Numbered from the stretch's first letter, positions 17,489 to 24,693 are shown. The stretch: 64,000 bases of DNA from an uncultured Lachnospiraceae bacterium (GCA_910588845.1 CAJURU010000006.1:62001-126000), one strand, 5' to 3'. Numbers and translations are program-made. Notes: generated by a model from the letters alone, not told the origin.

Positions 17489-18820
17489 ATGAAACAGAGA
17501 TTGAGCAGGGTGCAGACCATTGCCCTGGGATTTTTATTGATTATTGCAGTGGGGACAGCGCTTTTGATGCTTCCCATAGCTTCCAAGAGTGGTGAGTGCA
17601 GCGGGTTTCTCAATGCGTTTTTTACGGCGACCAGCAGTACTTGTGTGACCGGGCTGGTGGTGGTTGACACATATGCCAATTGGAGCCTTTTTGGACAGGC
17701 GGTTATTCTTGTACTCATTCAGATTGGCGGTCTGGGGTTTATTACGATTGGCGTATGTTTTTCTATTTTTCTCAAAAGGCGCATTGGCTTAAAGGAGCGC
17801 AATCTTATCCAGGAGAGTATGAATACCCTGCAAATTGGCGGCACAGTGCGTCTGGTCCTGAAAATTGTGCGTTATGCGTTGATTTTTGAAGGTGTCGGCG
17901 CGGCGCTTTTGATGATCCGTTTTATTCCCCAATTTGGCGTTGCGGAGGGAATCTGGTATGGCATATTCCATTCAATATCGGCATTCTGTAATGCCGGCTT
18001 TGATTTGATGGGAAAGAATGAGCCTTACAGTTCTCTGACCTTGTATTATGACGATGTGCTGGTAAACGTTGTGATTATGGCGCTGATTATTATTGGCGGC
18101 ATTGGCTTCATTGTATGGGATGATATTTCCAATCACAAATGGAATATGAAAAAATATATGCTGCACACGAAGATTGTGTTGGCAATGTCTCTTTTTTTGA
18201 TTATTGCGGGAAGCATCTGCTTCTACTTTTTTGAGTACCAGAACCTTTGCGGATTAGATGCAAAAGGCCAGTTTTTGGCGTCTGTCTTCGGTGCGGTGAC
18301 GCCCCGTACAGCCGGGTTTAATACCATAGATACAGGCGCATATTCGGAGGCCGGCAGGATGCTGACCGTCGTGCTGATGTTTATCGGCGGAAGTCCCGGC
18401 TCTACGGCCGGCGGCATCAAGACGACGACCATGGTGGTAATTCTTCTATACGCATGGTCGACGCTGCGCAATCAGAGCGGGCTGAATATTTTTGGCAGAA
18501 GGATGGACGAGGACTGCATCAAGAAAGCGGCCACAGTATTTTCCATCAATCTTTTGCTTGCTGTGGGATGCACGCTGGCGATGTCAGGTATTGAGAAAGC
18601 AATCCCGCTATCGGATATTTTGATGGAGGTATTTTCCGCTATCGGTACAGTGGGGATTTCTACGGGAATCACGCGGGACGTTACAGCCGCCTCAAAATAT
18701 ATACTGATATTCCTCATGTATTGCGGAAGAATTGGCAGTATGTCTTTTGCGCTATCCTTTACAGAGAAACGGCAGAACGCTTCGGTCAAGCTGCCGATTG
18801 AACGAATCACGATTGGGTAG
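17489..18820 (+). CDS. ktrB: Potassium uptake channel subunit KtrB (Trk/Ktr family)
   Basis: Integral membrane protein of 443 residues that carries K+ (often Na+-coupled) into the cell. It has repeated membrane-pore-membrane units; selectivity loops are visible as SSTCVTGLV, FCNAGFDLMG, TPRTAGFNT and GTVGISTG. The hydrophobic N-terminus and length match KtrB rather than the longer TrkH. The partner gene ktrA follows after a three-unit micro-ORF array that begins directly at the ktrB stop. Translation starts from AAGGAG at 17478-17483, which touches a terminator hairpin. Confidence 0.92.
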   Translation: MKQRLSRVQTIALGFLLIIAVGTALLMLPIASKSGECSGFLNAFFTATSSTCVTGLVVVDTYANWSLFGQAVILVLIQIGGLGFITIGVCFSIFLKRRIGLKERNLIQESMNTLQIGGTVRLVLKIVRYALIFEGVGAALLMIRFIPQFGVAEGIWYGIFHSISAFCNAGFDLMGKNEPYSSLTLYYDDVLVNVVIMALIIIGGIGFIVWDDISNHKWNMKKYMLHTKIVLAMSLFLIIAGSICFYFFEYQNLCGLDAKGQFLASVFGAVTPRTAGFNTIDTGAYSEAGRMLTVVLMFIGGSPGSTAGGIKTTTMVVILLYAWSTLRNQSGLNIFGRRMDEDCIKKAATVFSINLLLAVGCTLAMSGIEKAIPLSDILMEVFSAIGTVGISTGITRDVTAASKYILIFLMYCGRIGSMSFALSFTEKRQNASVKLPIERITIG

Positions 18821-18831
18821 GCGGAAGGCAA

Positions 18832-18903
18832 ATGCGAAGCATTTCTGGAATGCCTTCCGCCGAACTGGCAGGTGACGCAAAGCGTCGCGTGCCGCTACCA
18901 TAG
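18832..18903 (+). CDS. Micro-ORF 1 of ktrB-ktrA array, 23 residues
   Basis: The peptide is MRSISG followed by MPSAELAGDAKRRVPLP. It starts 11 bases after the ktrB stop behind GCGGAAGG. An internal ATG (codon 7) aligns with the start of the 17-residue version at 12821. Function unknown. Confidence 0.42.
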   Translation: MRSISGMPSAELAGDAKRRVPLP

Positions 18904-18914
18904 AAGGAAGGCAA

Positions 18915-18986
18915 ATGCGAAGCATTTCTGGAATGCCTTCCGCCGAACTGGCAGGTGACGCAAAGCGTCGCGTGCCGCTACCATAG
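18915..18986 (+). CDS. Micro-ORF 2 of ktrB-ktrA array, 23 residues
   Basis: Codon-for-codon identical to the first unit. Preceded by AGAAGGAAGG and placed 11 bases after the previous TAG. Confidence 0.42.
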   Translation: MRSISGMPSAELAGDAKRRVPLP

Positions 18987-18997
18987 AAGGAAGGCAA

Positions 18998-19069
18998 ATG
19001 CGGAGCATTTCTTTAATGCCTTCCGCCGAACTGGCAGGTGACGCAAAGCGTCGCGTGCCGCTGCCATAG
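18998..19069 (+). CDS. Micro-ORF 3 of ktrB-ktrA array, 23 residues
   Basis: The peptide is MRSISL followed by MPSAELAGDAKRRVPLP. Relative to units 1 and 2 it has two silent changes (CGA/CGG for Arg, CTA/CTG for Leu) and one replacement (Gly6 to Leu, GGA to TTA). Confidence 0.42.
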   Translation: MRSISLMPSAELAGDAKRRVPLP

Positions 19070-19110
19070 AAGGAAGGCAAATGTTTTCTGATGAAATTAG
19101 GAGAAAAATA

Positions 19111-19758
19111 ATGAAATCTATTTTAGTTATTGGAATTGGAAGATTTGGCAAGCATTTATGTATGGATTTGGTGAAGAATGGAAATGATGTTATGGCGGTG
19201 GATGAGCGGGAGGAAAACCTTGAGGATATCCTCTCAATTGTCACCAGCGCCAAGATTGCGGACTGTACGAGAGAGGAAGTGCTGCGCAGCTTTGGCGTCA
19301 GGAATTTTGACATTTGTTTTGTGTGTATCGGCACGAATTTCCAGAGCAGCCTTGAAATTACCAGCCAGCTCAAGGAGTTGGGCGCGCCTTATGTTATCAG
19401 TAAGGCTACCAGGGACATCCAGGCCAAATTCCTGCTCAGAAACGGTGCAGATGAAGTAGTCTACCCTGACCGGGACATTGCCAAGCGTATGGCTATGAAG
19501 GTCAGCGCCAATCATGTATACGATTATATGGAGGTGGGCGATTATTCCATCTATGAGATTCAGCCCTTAGAGGAATGGGTGGGTAAGTCGATCAAGGAGA
19601 CAAATTTCAGGGCCAAGTATAATGTAAATATTCTGGGAATCAAGCAGGATGGAAAAAGTATGCTTCTTCCGAACGCAGATTATGTGTTTAAATCAGATGA
19701 GCACCTGATGATAATTGGTGAGAAAGTTGATATTAATAAGCTTGTTAAGAGGTTGTAA
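19111..19758 (+). CDS. ktrA: Ktr system regulatory subunit KtrA (RCK protein)
   Basis: Cytoplasmic gating subunit of 216 residues for KtrB. The N-terminal RCK-N Rossmann domain shows GIGRFGKHLCMDL and an acidic end of strand two (AVDERE), as in nucleotide-binding RCK proteins. The C-terminal RCK-C domain is about residues 140-216. ATG 19111 has its own ribosome site (TTAGGAG) and matches the usual N-terminus MKSILVIGIGRFG. An in-frame ATG at 19081, supplied by the micro-ORF repeat with GAAGGAAGG, would add ten residues (MFSDEIRRKI). Both starts could be used; the shorter is my choice. Confidence 0.92.
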   Translation: MKSILVIGIGRFGKHLCMDLVKNGNDVMAVDEREENLEDILSIVTSAKIADCTREEVLRSFGVRNFDICFVCIGTNFQSSLEITSQLKELGAPYVISKATRDIQAKFLLRNGADEVVYPDRDIAKRMAMKVSANHVYDYMEVGDYSIYEIQPLEEWVGKSIKETNFRAKYNVNILGIKQDGKSMLLPNADYVFKSDEHLMIIGEKVDINKLVKRL

Positions 19759-19761
19759 AGT

Positions 19762-19818
19762 GTAACAGTTCAGCCATAGCTAGTCATAATGGGCGAATGG
19801 CGTGGGCTGAACTGTGAC
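19762..19818. mobile_element. Short inverted-repeat element, deletion form (57 bp)
   Basis: Bounded by GTAACAGTTCAGCC and GGCTGAACTGTGAC. Its reverse complement matches both ends of the 173-bp element at 58632-58804, including CGCCATTCGC and CCCATwAT, but lacks the middle. This is MITE-like; no transposase is encoded. Confidence 0.7.
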
Positions 19819-19914
19819 TGTAAAGCAGAAGAGCGATGGCAACAGACTTGCCAAATGATTTGTAAGTTATCGGGAAAAATCCGGGCAGATGCCTGGAAGA
19901 AAAGAGGAAAATAT

Positions 19915-20508
19915 ATGCCGCAGTCAGATCCCAGGCCGGGAGAGAAATACTTGCATTTTAAGAATAAATTATATCAGATAATCGCCATTGCACAGCACGC
20001 GGAGACAGGCGAGAAGATGGTGGTTTACCAGGCGTTGTATGGGACGTTTCAGACCTATGTAATTCCGTGGTTTATGTTTGTCAGTCAGGTGGACAGGCAG
20101 AAGTATCCGCAGGTTGAACAGAAATACTGTTTCCAGTGGGTGGAATTCAAGAAAGAAGAGCGGGAGCAAACGTCAAAACCGCCGAAAAGAGAATCCGTGA
20201 AACAGCCGGCAGCCGTGCCGGAAACGTCTGAGAGAAAACCTGTAAAACAGGAGGAAGCTATAACAAAACCACCCAGGAAGGAACTGAGTACGGAGCAGAA
20301 AATGATGGCGTTTTTTGACGCGGATACGAGTGAGGAGAGGTATGATATTCTTCTCGATATGCGCGGAGAAGTTACAGACCGTATGATTAACAATATGGCG
20401 GTGGTACTGGATGTGGTCATTGAAGAAGGACCGTTGGATATACGCTATGAAGAGCTCAAAGCATGTTTGCGCACGAGACAGAGGTATGAGCGTAACAGAT
20501 TAAAGTGA
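19915..20508 (+). CDS. DUF1653-domain protein with C-terminal extension
   Basis: Protein of 197 residues of unknown function. The N-terminal 75 residues match the DUF1653 pattern (PRPGEKYLHFKNKLYQIIAIA, METGEKMVVYQALYG-like and WFMFVSQVD). A lysine/proline-rich linker (about 85-125) and a helical C-terminal part (ELSTEQKMMAFFDADTSEERYDILLDM onward) follow. AGAGGAAA precedes ATG 19915; an upstream in-frame ATG at 19789 would start inside the inverted-repeat element and reads as non-conserved sequence, so it is rejected. A terminator follows the stop. Confidence 0.85.
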   Translation: MPQSDPRPGEKYLHFKNKLYQIIAIAQHAETGEKMVVYQALYGTFQTYVIPWFMFVSQVDRQKYPQVEQKYCFQWVEFKKEEREQTSKPPKRESVKQPAAVPETSERKPVKQEEAITKPPRKELSTEQKMMAFFDADTSEERYDILLDMRGEVTDRMINNMAVVLDVVIEEGPLDIRYEELKACLRTRQRYERNRLK

Positions 20509-20522
20509 CTTTTAACCGGGAG

Positions 20523-20557
20523 CTGCCGCGAAAGGTAGATAAACTTCGCGGCAGTTT
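20523..20557 (+). terminator. Terminator after the DUF1653 gene
   Basis: A 10-bp stem CTGCCGCGAA/TTCGCGGCAG is followed by TTTTA. It overlaps a second dyad, GTAGATAAACTTC / GAAGTTTATCTAC (20536-20548 and 20570-20582), at the end of the recombinase remnant. Confidence 0.6.
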
Positions 20558-20574
20558 TACAGGCGATGTGAAGT

Positions 20575-20870
20575 TTATCTACTCTTGGCGGCGGTTTGAC
20601 GTGTGGTACGCTGCATATACTTCTGTTCCATTTCTTGCATTTCCTCGTCCGTGGGGATGTCCACAATCCCGACATAGGAATCGTAGATGTCGATTTTTGT
20701 GTCCGTTTCCCGACTTTTTTCTCACGCGCATGGACTACGATTTTGTCCGCAAGTGCGTTTAGGATTTCGGGCGTTATCTCGTCAATACGGGTATATTTCT
20801 TAGTGACGGCTATCAGCTTGGCGACTTTTGAAATTTTTTCAAAAATATTTTTCTTGCATTTGGTAACCAA
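20575..20870 (-). pseudogene. Remnant of large serine recombinase, C-terminal DUF4368-like end, frameshifted
   Basis: Read on the minus strand this encodes IFEKISKVAKLIAV, ITPEILNALADKIVVHAREK and KVGKRTQ, then one base is missing in an A run near 20693. In the next frame it continues KIDIYDSYVGIVDIPTDEE, MQEMEQKYM and QRTTRQTAAKSR before TAA at 20575-20577. Both halves fit the C-terminal end of serine recombinases of the Tn/ICE type. The catalytic N-terminus is absent, so this is a broken leftover of an integrated element. Confidence 0.75.
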
Positions 20871-20882
20871 TTATTTTATGAT
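20854..20882 (+). promoter_or_regulatory. Promoter of the AbrB-like gene
   Basis: TTGCAT (20854-20859), a 17-base spacer and TATGAT (20877-20882). The spacer contains the dyad TTGGTAACCAA. Confidence 0.65.
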
Positions 20883-20899
20883 ATAAATAGGTAACCAAT
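20860..20899 (+). promoter_or_regulatory. Putative operator pair, GGTAACC dyads
   Basis: TTGGTAACCAA at 20860-20870 lies between the -35 and -10 boxes. GGTAACCAAT at 20890-20899 lies just after the -10. A third, full ATTGGTAACCAAT site is at 21100-21112 directly after the AbrB-like stop. Their placement suggests autorepression. Confidence 0.5.
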
Positions 20900-20915
20900 A
20901 ATAGGAGGTTTGCAG

Positions 20916-21098
20916 ATGGTAGAGAGAAATATAATCATGGGGAAAGCCGGGGGAACTGCCGGGAGAAATTCGGTCAACTATAAAATCAGCCTTCCGGCTG
21001 AAATGGTAAAGGAACTGGGGGTAACGCAGGAAGATAAAAGCGTATTAGTTTCTTTTTCTGATGGAAAAATAATCATAGAAAAGAAAGTAAATGCTTAA
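20916..21098 (+). CDS. AbrB/MazE-type DNA-binding protein
   Basis: Small regulator of 60 residues. The segment NSVNYKISLPAEMVKELGVT followed by KSVLVSFSDGKIIIEKK is the swapped-hairpin pattern of AbrB/SpoVT/MazE domains. Such proteins are transition-state regulators or antitoxins. AGGAGG lies six bases before ATG 20916; a TTG at 20910 is in frame but poorly placed. GGTAACC dyads overlap the promoter and recur after the stop. The gene sits between two degraded mobile-element genes, so it is probably a surviving passenger of an old element. No toxin fold is recognisable in the next gene. Confidence 0.8.
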   Translation: MVERNIIMGKAGGTAGRNSVNYKISLPAEMVKELGVTQEDKSVLVSFSDGKIIIEKKVNA

Positions 21099-21173
21099 TA
21101 TTGGTAACCAATGTTAATGTAATAGGATTATCAGATGCGGCAAGTAAATCTGATAAAGAACGGAGGAAAGGAT

Positions 21174-21320
21174 ATGGTAGAGGCTATGACAGATAGGCAA
21201 TATGACGGAATCTTGCAGATGATTGAAATGATAGTAGACGGGTGCAAGGACCTGGAGGAAGTAAAGAGAAAAATCGCAGAATTGCGTAGAGAAAAAAAAG
21301 AAAAGGAAAAAACCGAATAG
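21174..21320 (+). CDS. Small hypothetical protein, 48 residues
   Basis: Starts MVEAMTDRQYDGILQMIEMI and ends in a highly charged helix rich in Lys, Arg and Glu. The whole chain looks helical with no membrane segment or catalytic motif. GGAGGAAAGG precedes ATG 21174; an ATG at 21135 has no ribosome site. A 9-bp inverted repeat TTATCAGAT / ATCTGATAA (21128-21136, 21148-21156) lies in its leader. It is 75 bases after the AbrB-like gene and ends in a terminator, so the two are probably one operon. I do not recognise the family. Confidence 0.65.
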   Translation: MVEAMTDRQYDGILQMIEMIVDGCKDLEEVKRKIAELRREKKEKEKTE

Positions 21321-21330
21321 CAAATAAGAG

Positions 21331-21357
21331 AGAGCGGAACTTGCCACCGCTCTTTTT
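21331..21357 (+). terminator. Terminator after the 48-residue protein gene
   Basis: AGAGCGG / CCGCTCT with a nine-base loop, followed by TTTTT. Confidence 0.82.
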
Positions 21358-21378
21358 ATCTTTTGAAAATAATAGCAA

Positions 21379-21447
21379 CAACTGAAATGGGAAAATGCAC
21401 CTGATGGAAAAATAGTAAAAAGTGATGTGTCTGTTGCAAAGAACTTC
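21379..21447 (+). pseudogene. Scrap of a RhuM-family gene
   Basis: In one frame this reads WENAPDGKIVKSDVSVAKNF (codons 21388-21447), which matches my memory of a conserved stretch of RhuM-family proteins found on mobile islands. There is no start, and the frame beyond 21447 no longer resembles the family. It is too short for certainty, but the resemblance is specific and the location is next to a recombinase remnant. Confidence 0.5.
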
Positions 21448-21506
21448 GAGTTTGATACTTATCTGGTATCAGACAAATCGTTAGGTTTTGTTTGCTGTAT
21501 TTGCGG

Positions 21507-21533
21507 AAAAGGAGGTTGCCCCTCCTTTTTTTC
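21507..21533 (+). terminator. Terminator upstream of pyrC
   Basis: AAAAGGAGG / CCTCCTTTTTT hairpin with a short loop and a strong T run. It seals the mobile-remnant region from the pyr operon. Confidence 0.75.
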
Positions 21534-21632
21534 TGTGATAAAATGGAATTATATAGAAAAGAGTATTTTTCGCCCTGATTCCGGGGCAGGATAATCAAGG
21601 AATACCATAATAGTTGAGAAAGGATTTTTGTC

Positions 21633-22910
21633 ATGTTACTACTTATTCAGAACGGAACGGTAATTAATCCGGCAGATAAGACGCAGACGGCGGCTGACGT
21701 GCTTGTGGAGGACGGAATTATCAAGAAGATTGCGCCCAAGCAGAAAGTAAAGGCGGATCGGGTGATAGACGCGTCGGGCTGTTATGTGATGCCGGGATTT
21801 ATTGACATGCATGTGCATCTACGCGATCCGGGGCAGGAGCACAAGGAGACTGTGGAGACCGGCGCCAGGGCTGCGGCGCACGGTGGTTTTACCACAATTG
21901 TCGCCATGCCGAATACGAAACCGGTCGTGGACAATGCCGATGTGGTGAATTATGTCCATAACAAGGCGAGGGATATGCGCCTTGTCAACATTTTACAGAC
22001 TGGCGCTGTCACAAAAGGGCAGAGAGGGGAAGAACTCTCCGACATTGAGGCGATGGTAGAGGCAGGAATCCCCGCGCTCAGTGAAGATGGTAAGACGGTA
22101 ATGAATTCTCAGCTCTACCGGGAAGCGATGACGCTTGCGGTCAAATATGATATCCCCATGCTTGCACATTGCGAGGATGCCAATATGGTGAAAAACGGCG
22201 TGGTAAATGCGGATGAAACCATGCGCAAGATGAAATTTGCCGGGATTGCCAACGCCGTGGAGGATGTGATTGCAGCGCGCGACATCATGCTTGCCAAAGA
22301 CACGGGAGCAGCGCTGCATTTGTGCCACTGTTCCACCAAAGACAGCGTGTGGATGGTAGAGATGGCGAAAAAGAAAGGCATCCACGTAACTGCGGAAGTC
22401 TGCCCGCACCATTTTATTCTTACCAGCAGCGATATACCGGGCGATGACGCCAATTTTAAGATGAATCCGCCGCTGAGAACGAAGGAAGATTTGCAAGCGC
22501 TGCGCGAGGGCTTGAAGGCGGACATTATTGACGTAATTGCTACGGACCATGCGCCGCATACGCCGATTGAGAAAGGCGTGGGTATCAAGAAAGCTCCTTT
22601 TGGCATCGTAGGTTTGGAGACGGCGGCAGCGTTGACAATGACAGAGCTGGTCGACAAGGGGTATCTCACAATTCTACAGATGGCGGAGAAAATGAGTTAT
22701 AACCCGGCTAAAATCTTAGGTCTGGACAAGGGCGTTGTAGAAGAAGGAAAGACGGCGGATCTCGTAGTATTTAACCCCGGGAAGCAGTATGTGATTGAGC
22801 CAGAAAATTTCTGCTCCAAAGGGCGGAATACGCCTTTTGCCGGGAAGAAGGTAAAAGGAATGGTGATGGCGACGATTGTGGACGGCAGAGTGATATATGA
22901 GAGGACATGA
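21633..22910 (+). CDS. pyrC: Dihydroorotase
   Basis: Zinc amidohydrolase of 425 residues forming dihydroorotate from carbamoyl-aspartate, the third step of pyrimidine synthesis. Metal ligands are visible as H60 and H62 in DMHVHLRDPGQEHKET, with later HCED, LHLCHCST and IATDHAPHT motifs holding the remaining histidines and aspartate. Length and motifs match the long class I bacterial type. AGAAAGG precedes the start. It is the first gene of the pyrC-F-K-D cluster and overlaps pyrF by four bases (ATGA). A weak TTGCCC/TAAAAT pair lies within and after the terminator at 21507-21533; no PyrR-binding loop was recognised. Confidence 0.95.
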   Translation: MLLLIQNGTVINPADKTQTAADVLVEDGIIKKIAPKQKVKADRVIDASGCYVMPGFIDMHVHLRDPGQEHKETVETGARAAAHGGFTTIVAMPNTKPVVDNADVVNYVHNKARDMRLVNILQTGAVTKGQRGEELSDIEAMVEAGIPALSEDGKTVMNSQLYREAMTLAVKYDIPMLAHCEDANMVKNGVVNADETMRKMKFAGIANAVEDVIAARDIMLAKDTGAALHLCHCSTKDSVWMVEMAKKKGIHVTAEVCPHHFILTSSDIPGDDANFKMNPPLRTKEDLQALREGLKADIIDVIATDHAPHTPIEKGVGIKKAPFGIVGLETAAALTMTELVDKGYLTILQMAEKMSYNPAKILGLDKGVVEEGKTADLVVFNPGKQYVIEPENFCSKGRNTPFAGKKVKGMVMATIVDGRVIYERT

Positions 22911-23842
22911 ACATGATTGACAAACTGATAGAGAAGATAGAGAAGACCCATGCGCCGATTGTCGTAGGATTAGATCCTATGATGAGTTATATTCCGGCCC
23001 ATATTCAACAACAAGCATTTGCGGAATACGGCGAGACGATGGAGGGCGCTGCGGAGGCAATCTGGCAGTTCAACAAGGAGATTGTGGACAACACCTTTGA
23101 TTTGATTCCGGCGGTAAAGCCACAGATTGCGATGTATGAGCAGTTCGGGATTCCCGGTCTGCAAGCGTTTAAAAAGACGGTGGACTACTGCCGCGAAAAG
23201 GGCTTAATTGTTATCGGCGATATTAAGCGCGGAGATATCGGTTCTACTTCTGCGGCTTATGCGGCGGGCCATTTAGGGACTGTCAAGGTGGGCGGCAAAA
23301 CATATACGCCTTTTGGCGAGGATTTTGCGACCGTTAATCCTTATCTGGGAACGGACGGTGTGAAGCCTTTTGTGGACGTATGCAGGGAAGAGAAGAAAGG
23401 CTTGTTTATCTTAGTTAAGACGTCTAATCCCTCCAGCGGTGAATTTCAGGACAGGCTGATTGACGGCAGGCCGTTATATGAGCTGGTAGGCGAGAAAGTG
23501 GCGGAATGGGGCGCAGACTGTATGGGCAAGCGTTATAGTTACATTGGCGCCGTAGTAGGCGCGACTTACCCGGAAATGGGCAAAGTTCTGCGTAAAATTA
23601 TGCCCAGGAGCTTTATTCTGGTGCCGGGTTACGGCGCACAGGGCGGCAAGGGCGCGGATTTGGTGCATTTCTTTAACGAAGACGGTTTGGGGGCGATTGT
23701 AAATTCTTCGAGAGGAATTATTGCCGCATACAAGCAGGAAGAGTATGCGAAATTCGGCGAAGAGCATTTTGCAGAGGCGTCCAGGGCGGCTGTGGAGGCA
23801 ATGGCGAAAGATATTGAGGGCGCGTTAGCGGGCCGCAAATAA
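22907..23842 (+). CDS. pyrF: Orotidine 5'-phosphate decarboxylase (long type)
   Basis: Enzyme of 311 residues making UMP from OMP. The N-terminal APIVVGLDPM, the catalytic lysine/aspartate array in VIGDIKRGDIGST and the C-terminal VPGYGAQGGKGAD phosphate loop are visible. The roughly 310-residue length fits the longer PyrF subfamily rather than the 230-residue one. ATG 22907 overlaps the pyrC stop; a second ATG at 22913 could also serve. The next gene, pyrK, starts 83 bases later. Confidence 0.94.
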   Translation: MNMIDKLIEKIEKTHAPIVVGLDPMMSYIPAHIQQQAFAEYGETMEGAAEAIWQFNKEIVDNTFDLIPAVKPQIAMYEQFGIPGLQAFKKTVDYCREKGLIVIGDIKRGDIGSTSAAYAAGHLGTVKVGGKTYTPFGEDFATVNPYLGTDGVKPFVDVCREEKKGLFILVKTSNPSSGEFQDRLIDGRPLYELVGEKVAEWGADCMGKRYSYIGAVVGATYPEMGKVLRKIMPRSFILVPGYGAQGGKGADLVHFFNEDGLGAIVNSSRGIIAAYKQEEYAKFGEEHFAEASRAAVEAMAKDIEGALAGRK

Positions 23843-23925
23843 ATATATTAAATAGTTTAACAGAGGACACGCAAATATTATTCGTTGTGTGAAGGATGGA
23901 TAAGTAAGAAAATCAGGAGAAGAGT

Positions 23926-24693
23926 ATGGCGGAAAAATTTAAGGAACAGGCAGTGATAATCCGTCAGGAAGAAATTTCCTACGGAATCTACAGTATGTGG
24001 CTGAAGACGGACAAAATTGCCGGCAATGCGAAGCCGGGACAGTTCATTTCAATCTATTGTCATGAGGGAAGCCGGCTTTTGCCGAGGCCTATCAGTATCT
24101 GTGAAATTGACAGGGCGGATCAGGCATTGCGCATCGTTTACCGTGTGCAGGGCAAAGGAACGGAAGAGTTTTCCAAGATGCGTACCGGAGGGAGTGTAGA
24201 TATCGTAGGACCTTTGGGAAATGGATTTCCGCTGAAAGGCAAAAAGGCCTTTCTTATCGGAGGCGGAATCGGCATACCGCCGCTGTTACAGCTCGCAAAA
24301 GAATTAAAATGTGACAAACAGCTCGTCTTGGGCTACCAGGACTCCCTGTTTTTGCAGGAGGAATTTAAGCGGTTGTGCAACCCTTATGTGGCGACAGAGG
24401 ACGGAAGTTACGGTACCGAGGGGAATGTTATGGATGCTATTCGCGAGAATGGCTTAGAGGCAGAAATTATTTATGCCTGCGGGCCCATGCCCATGCTCCG
24501 CGCGGTCAAGGCTTATGCGCAGGAGAGGAACATCGAGTGTTGGGTTTCCTTGGAAGAGCGTATGGCTTGCGGAATTGGCGCATGTCTTGGCTGCGTCTGC
24601 AATTCCAAGGAGAAGGATGCGCATACGAATGTAAACAACAAGCGAATCTGTAAGGAGGGACCGGTGTTTCGCGCAGAGGAGGTGGAATTCTGA
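23926..24693 (+). CDS. pyrK: Dihydroorotate dehydrogenase electron-transfer subunit
   Basis: Iron-sulfur flavoprotein of 255 residues passing electrons from dihydroorotate to NAD+. The FAD domain shows RPISICEID and a GPLGNGF loop; the NAD domain shows FLIGGGIGIPPLLQLAKEL and CGPMPMLRAV. The [2Fe-2S] ligands are C215, C220, C223 and C242 (CGIGACLGC, then RICKEGP). Its stop overlaps the pyrD start (TGATG), consistent with equal production of the two subunits. Confidence 0.95.
   Translation: MAEKFKEQAVIIRQEEISYGIYSMWLKTDKIAGNAKPGQFISIYCHEGSRLLPRPISICEIDRADQALRIVYRVQGKGTEEFSKMRTGGSVDIVGPLGNGFPLKGKKAFLIGGGIGIPPLLQLAKELKCDKQLVLGYQDSLFLQEEFKRLCNPYVATEDGSYGTEGNVMDAIRENGLEAEIIYACGPMPMLRAVKAYAQERNIECWVSLEERMACGIGACLGCVCNSKEKDAHTNVNNKRICKEGPVFRAEEVEF

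Larger units (their letters stand above)
18821..19080 (+). repeat. Three-unit 83-bp tandem repeat of micro-ORFs between ktrB and ktrA
   Basis: ATG codons recur at 18832, 18915, 18998 and 19081, exactly 83 bases apart. Each unit reads GGAAGGCAA-ATG, 23 codons and TAG. The TAG of each unit lies 11 bases before the next ATG. The third unit has four substitutions; the fourth ATG is in frame with ktrA. The last 17 codons match the cheB-cheY array. Hairpins form around each ATG and at GACGC-AAA-GCGTC. Confidence 0.93.

Noticed and set aside
18821..19080. CRISPR array.
   Set aside because: Units are directly abutting with no unique spacers, and no cas genes are present. The same holds for 12807-12948 and 41703-41840.
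18752..19373. Minus-strand reading frames across the ktrB-ktrA repeat array, encoding Arg-rich proteins up to 131 residues.
   Set aside because: They are antisense to the array and flanking genes. They change frame between repeat units because 83 is not a multiple of three, and they have no ribosome sites.
20505..20762. An 85-residue + strand reading frame after the DUF1653 gene.
   Set aside because: It is antisense to the recombinase remnant and overlaps a terminator hairpin. The minus-strand match to recombinase tails explains the open frame.
21534..21632. PyrR-binding attenuator before pyrC.
   Set aside because: Only a short CCCTG/CGGGG hairpin is present. The PyrR-loop consensus and a following terminator are absent.
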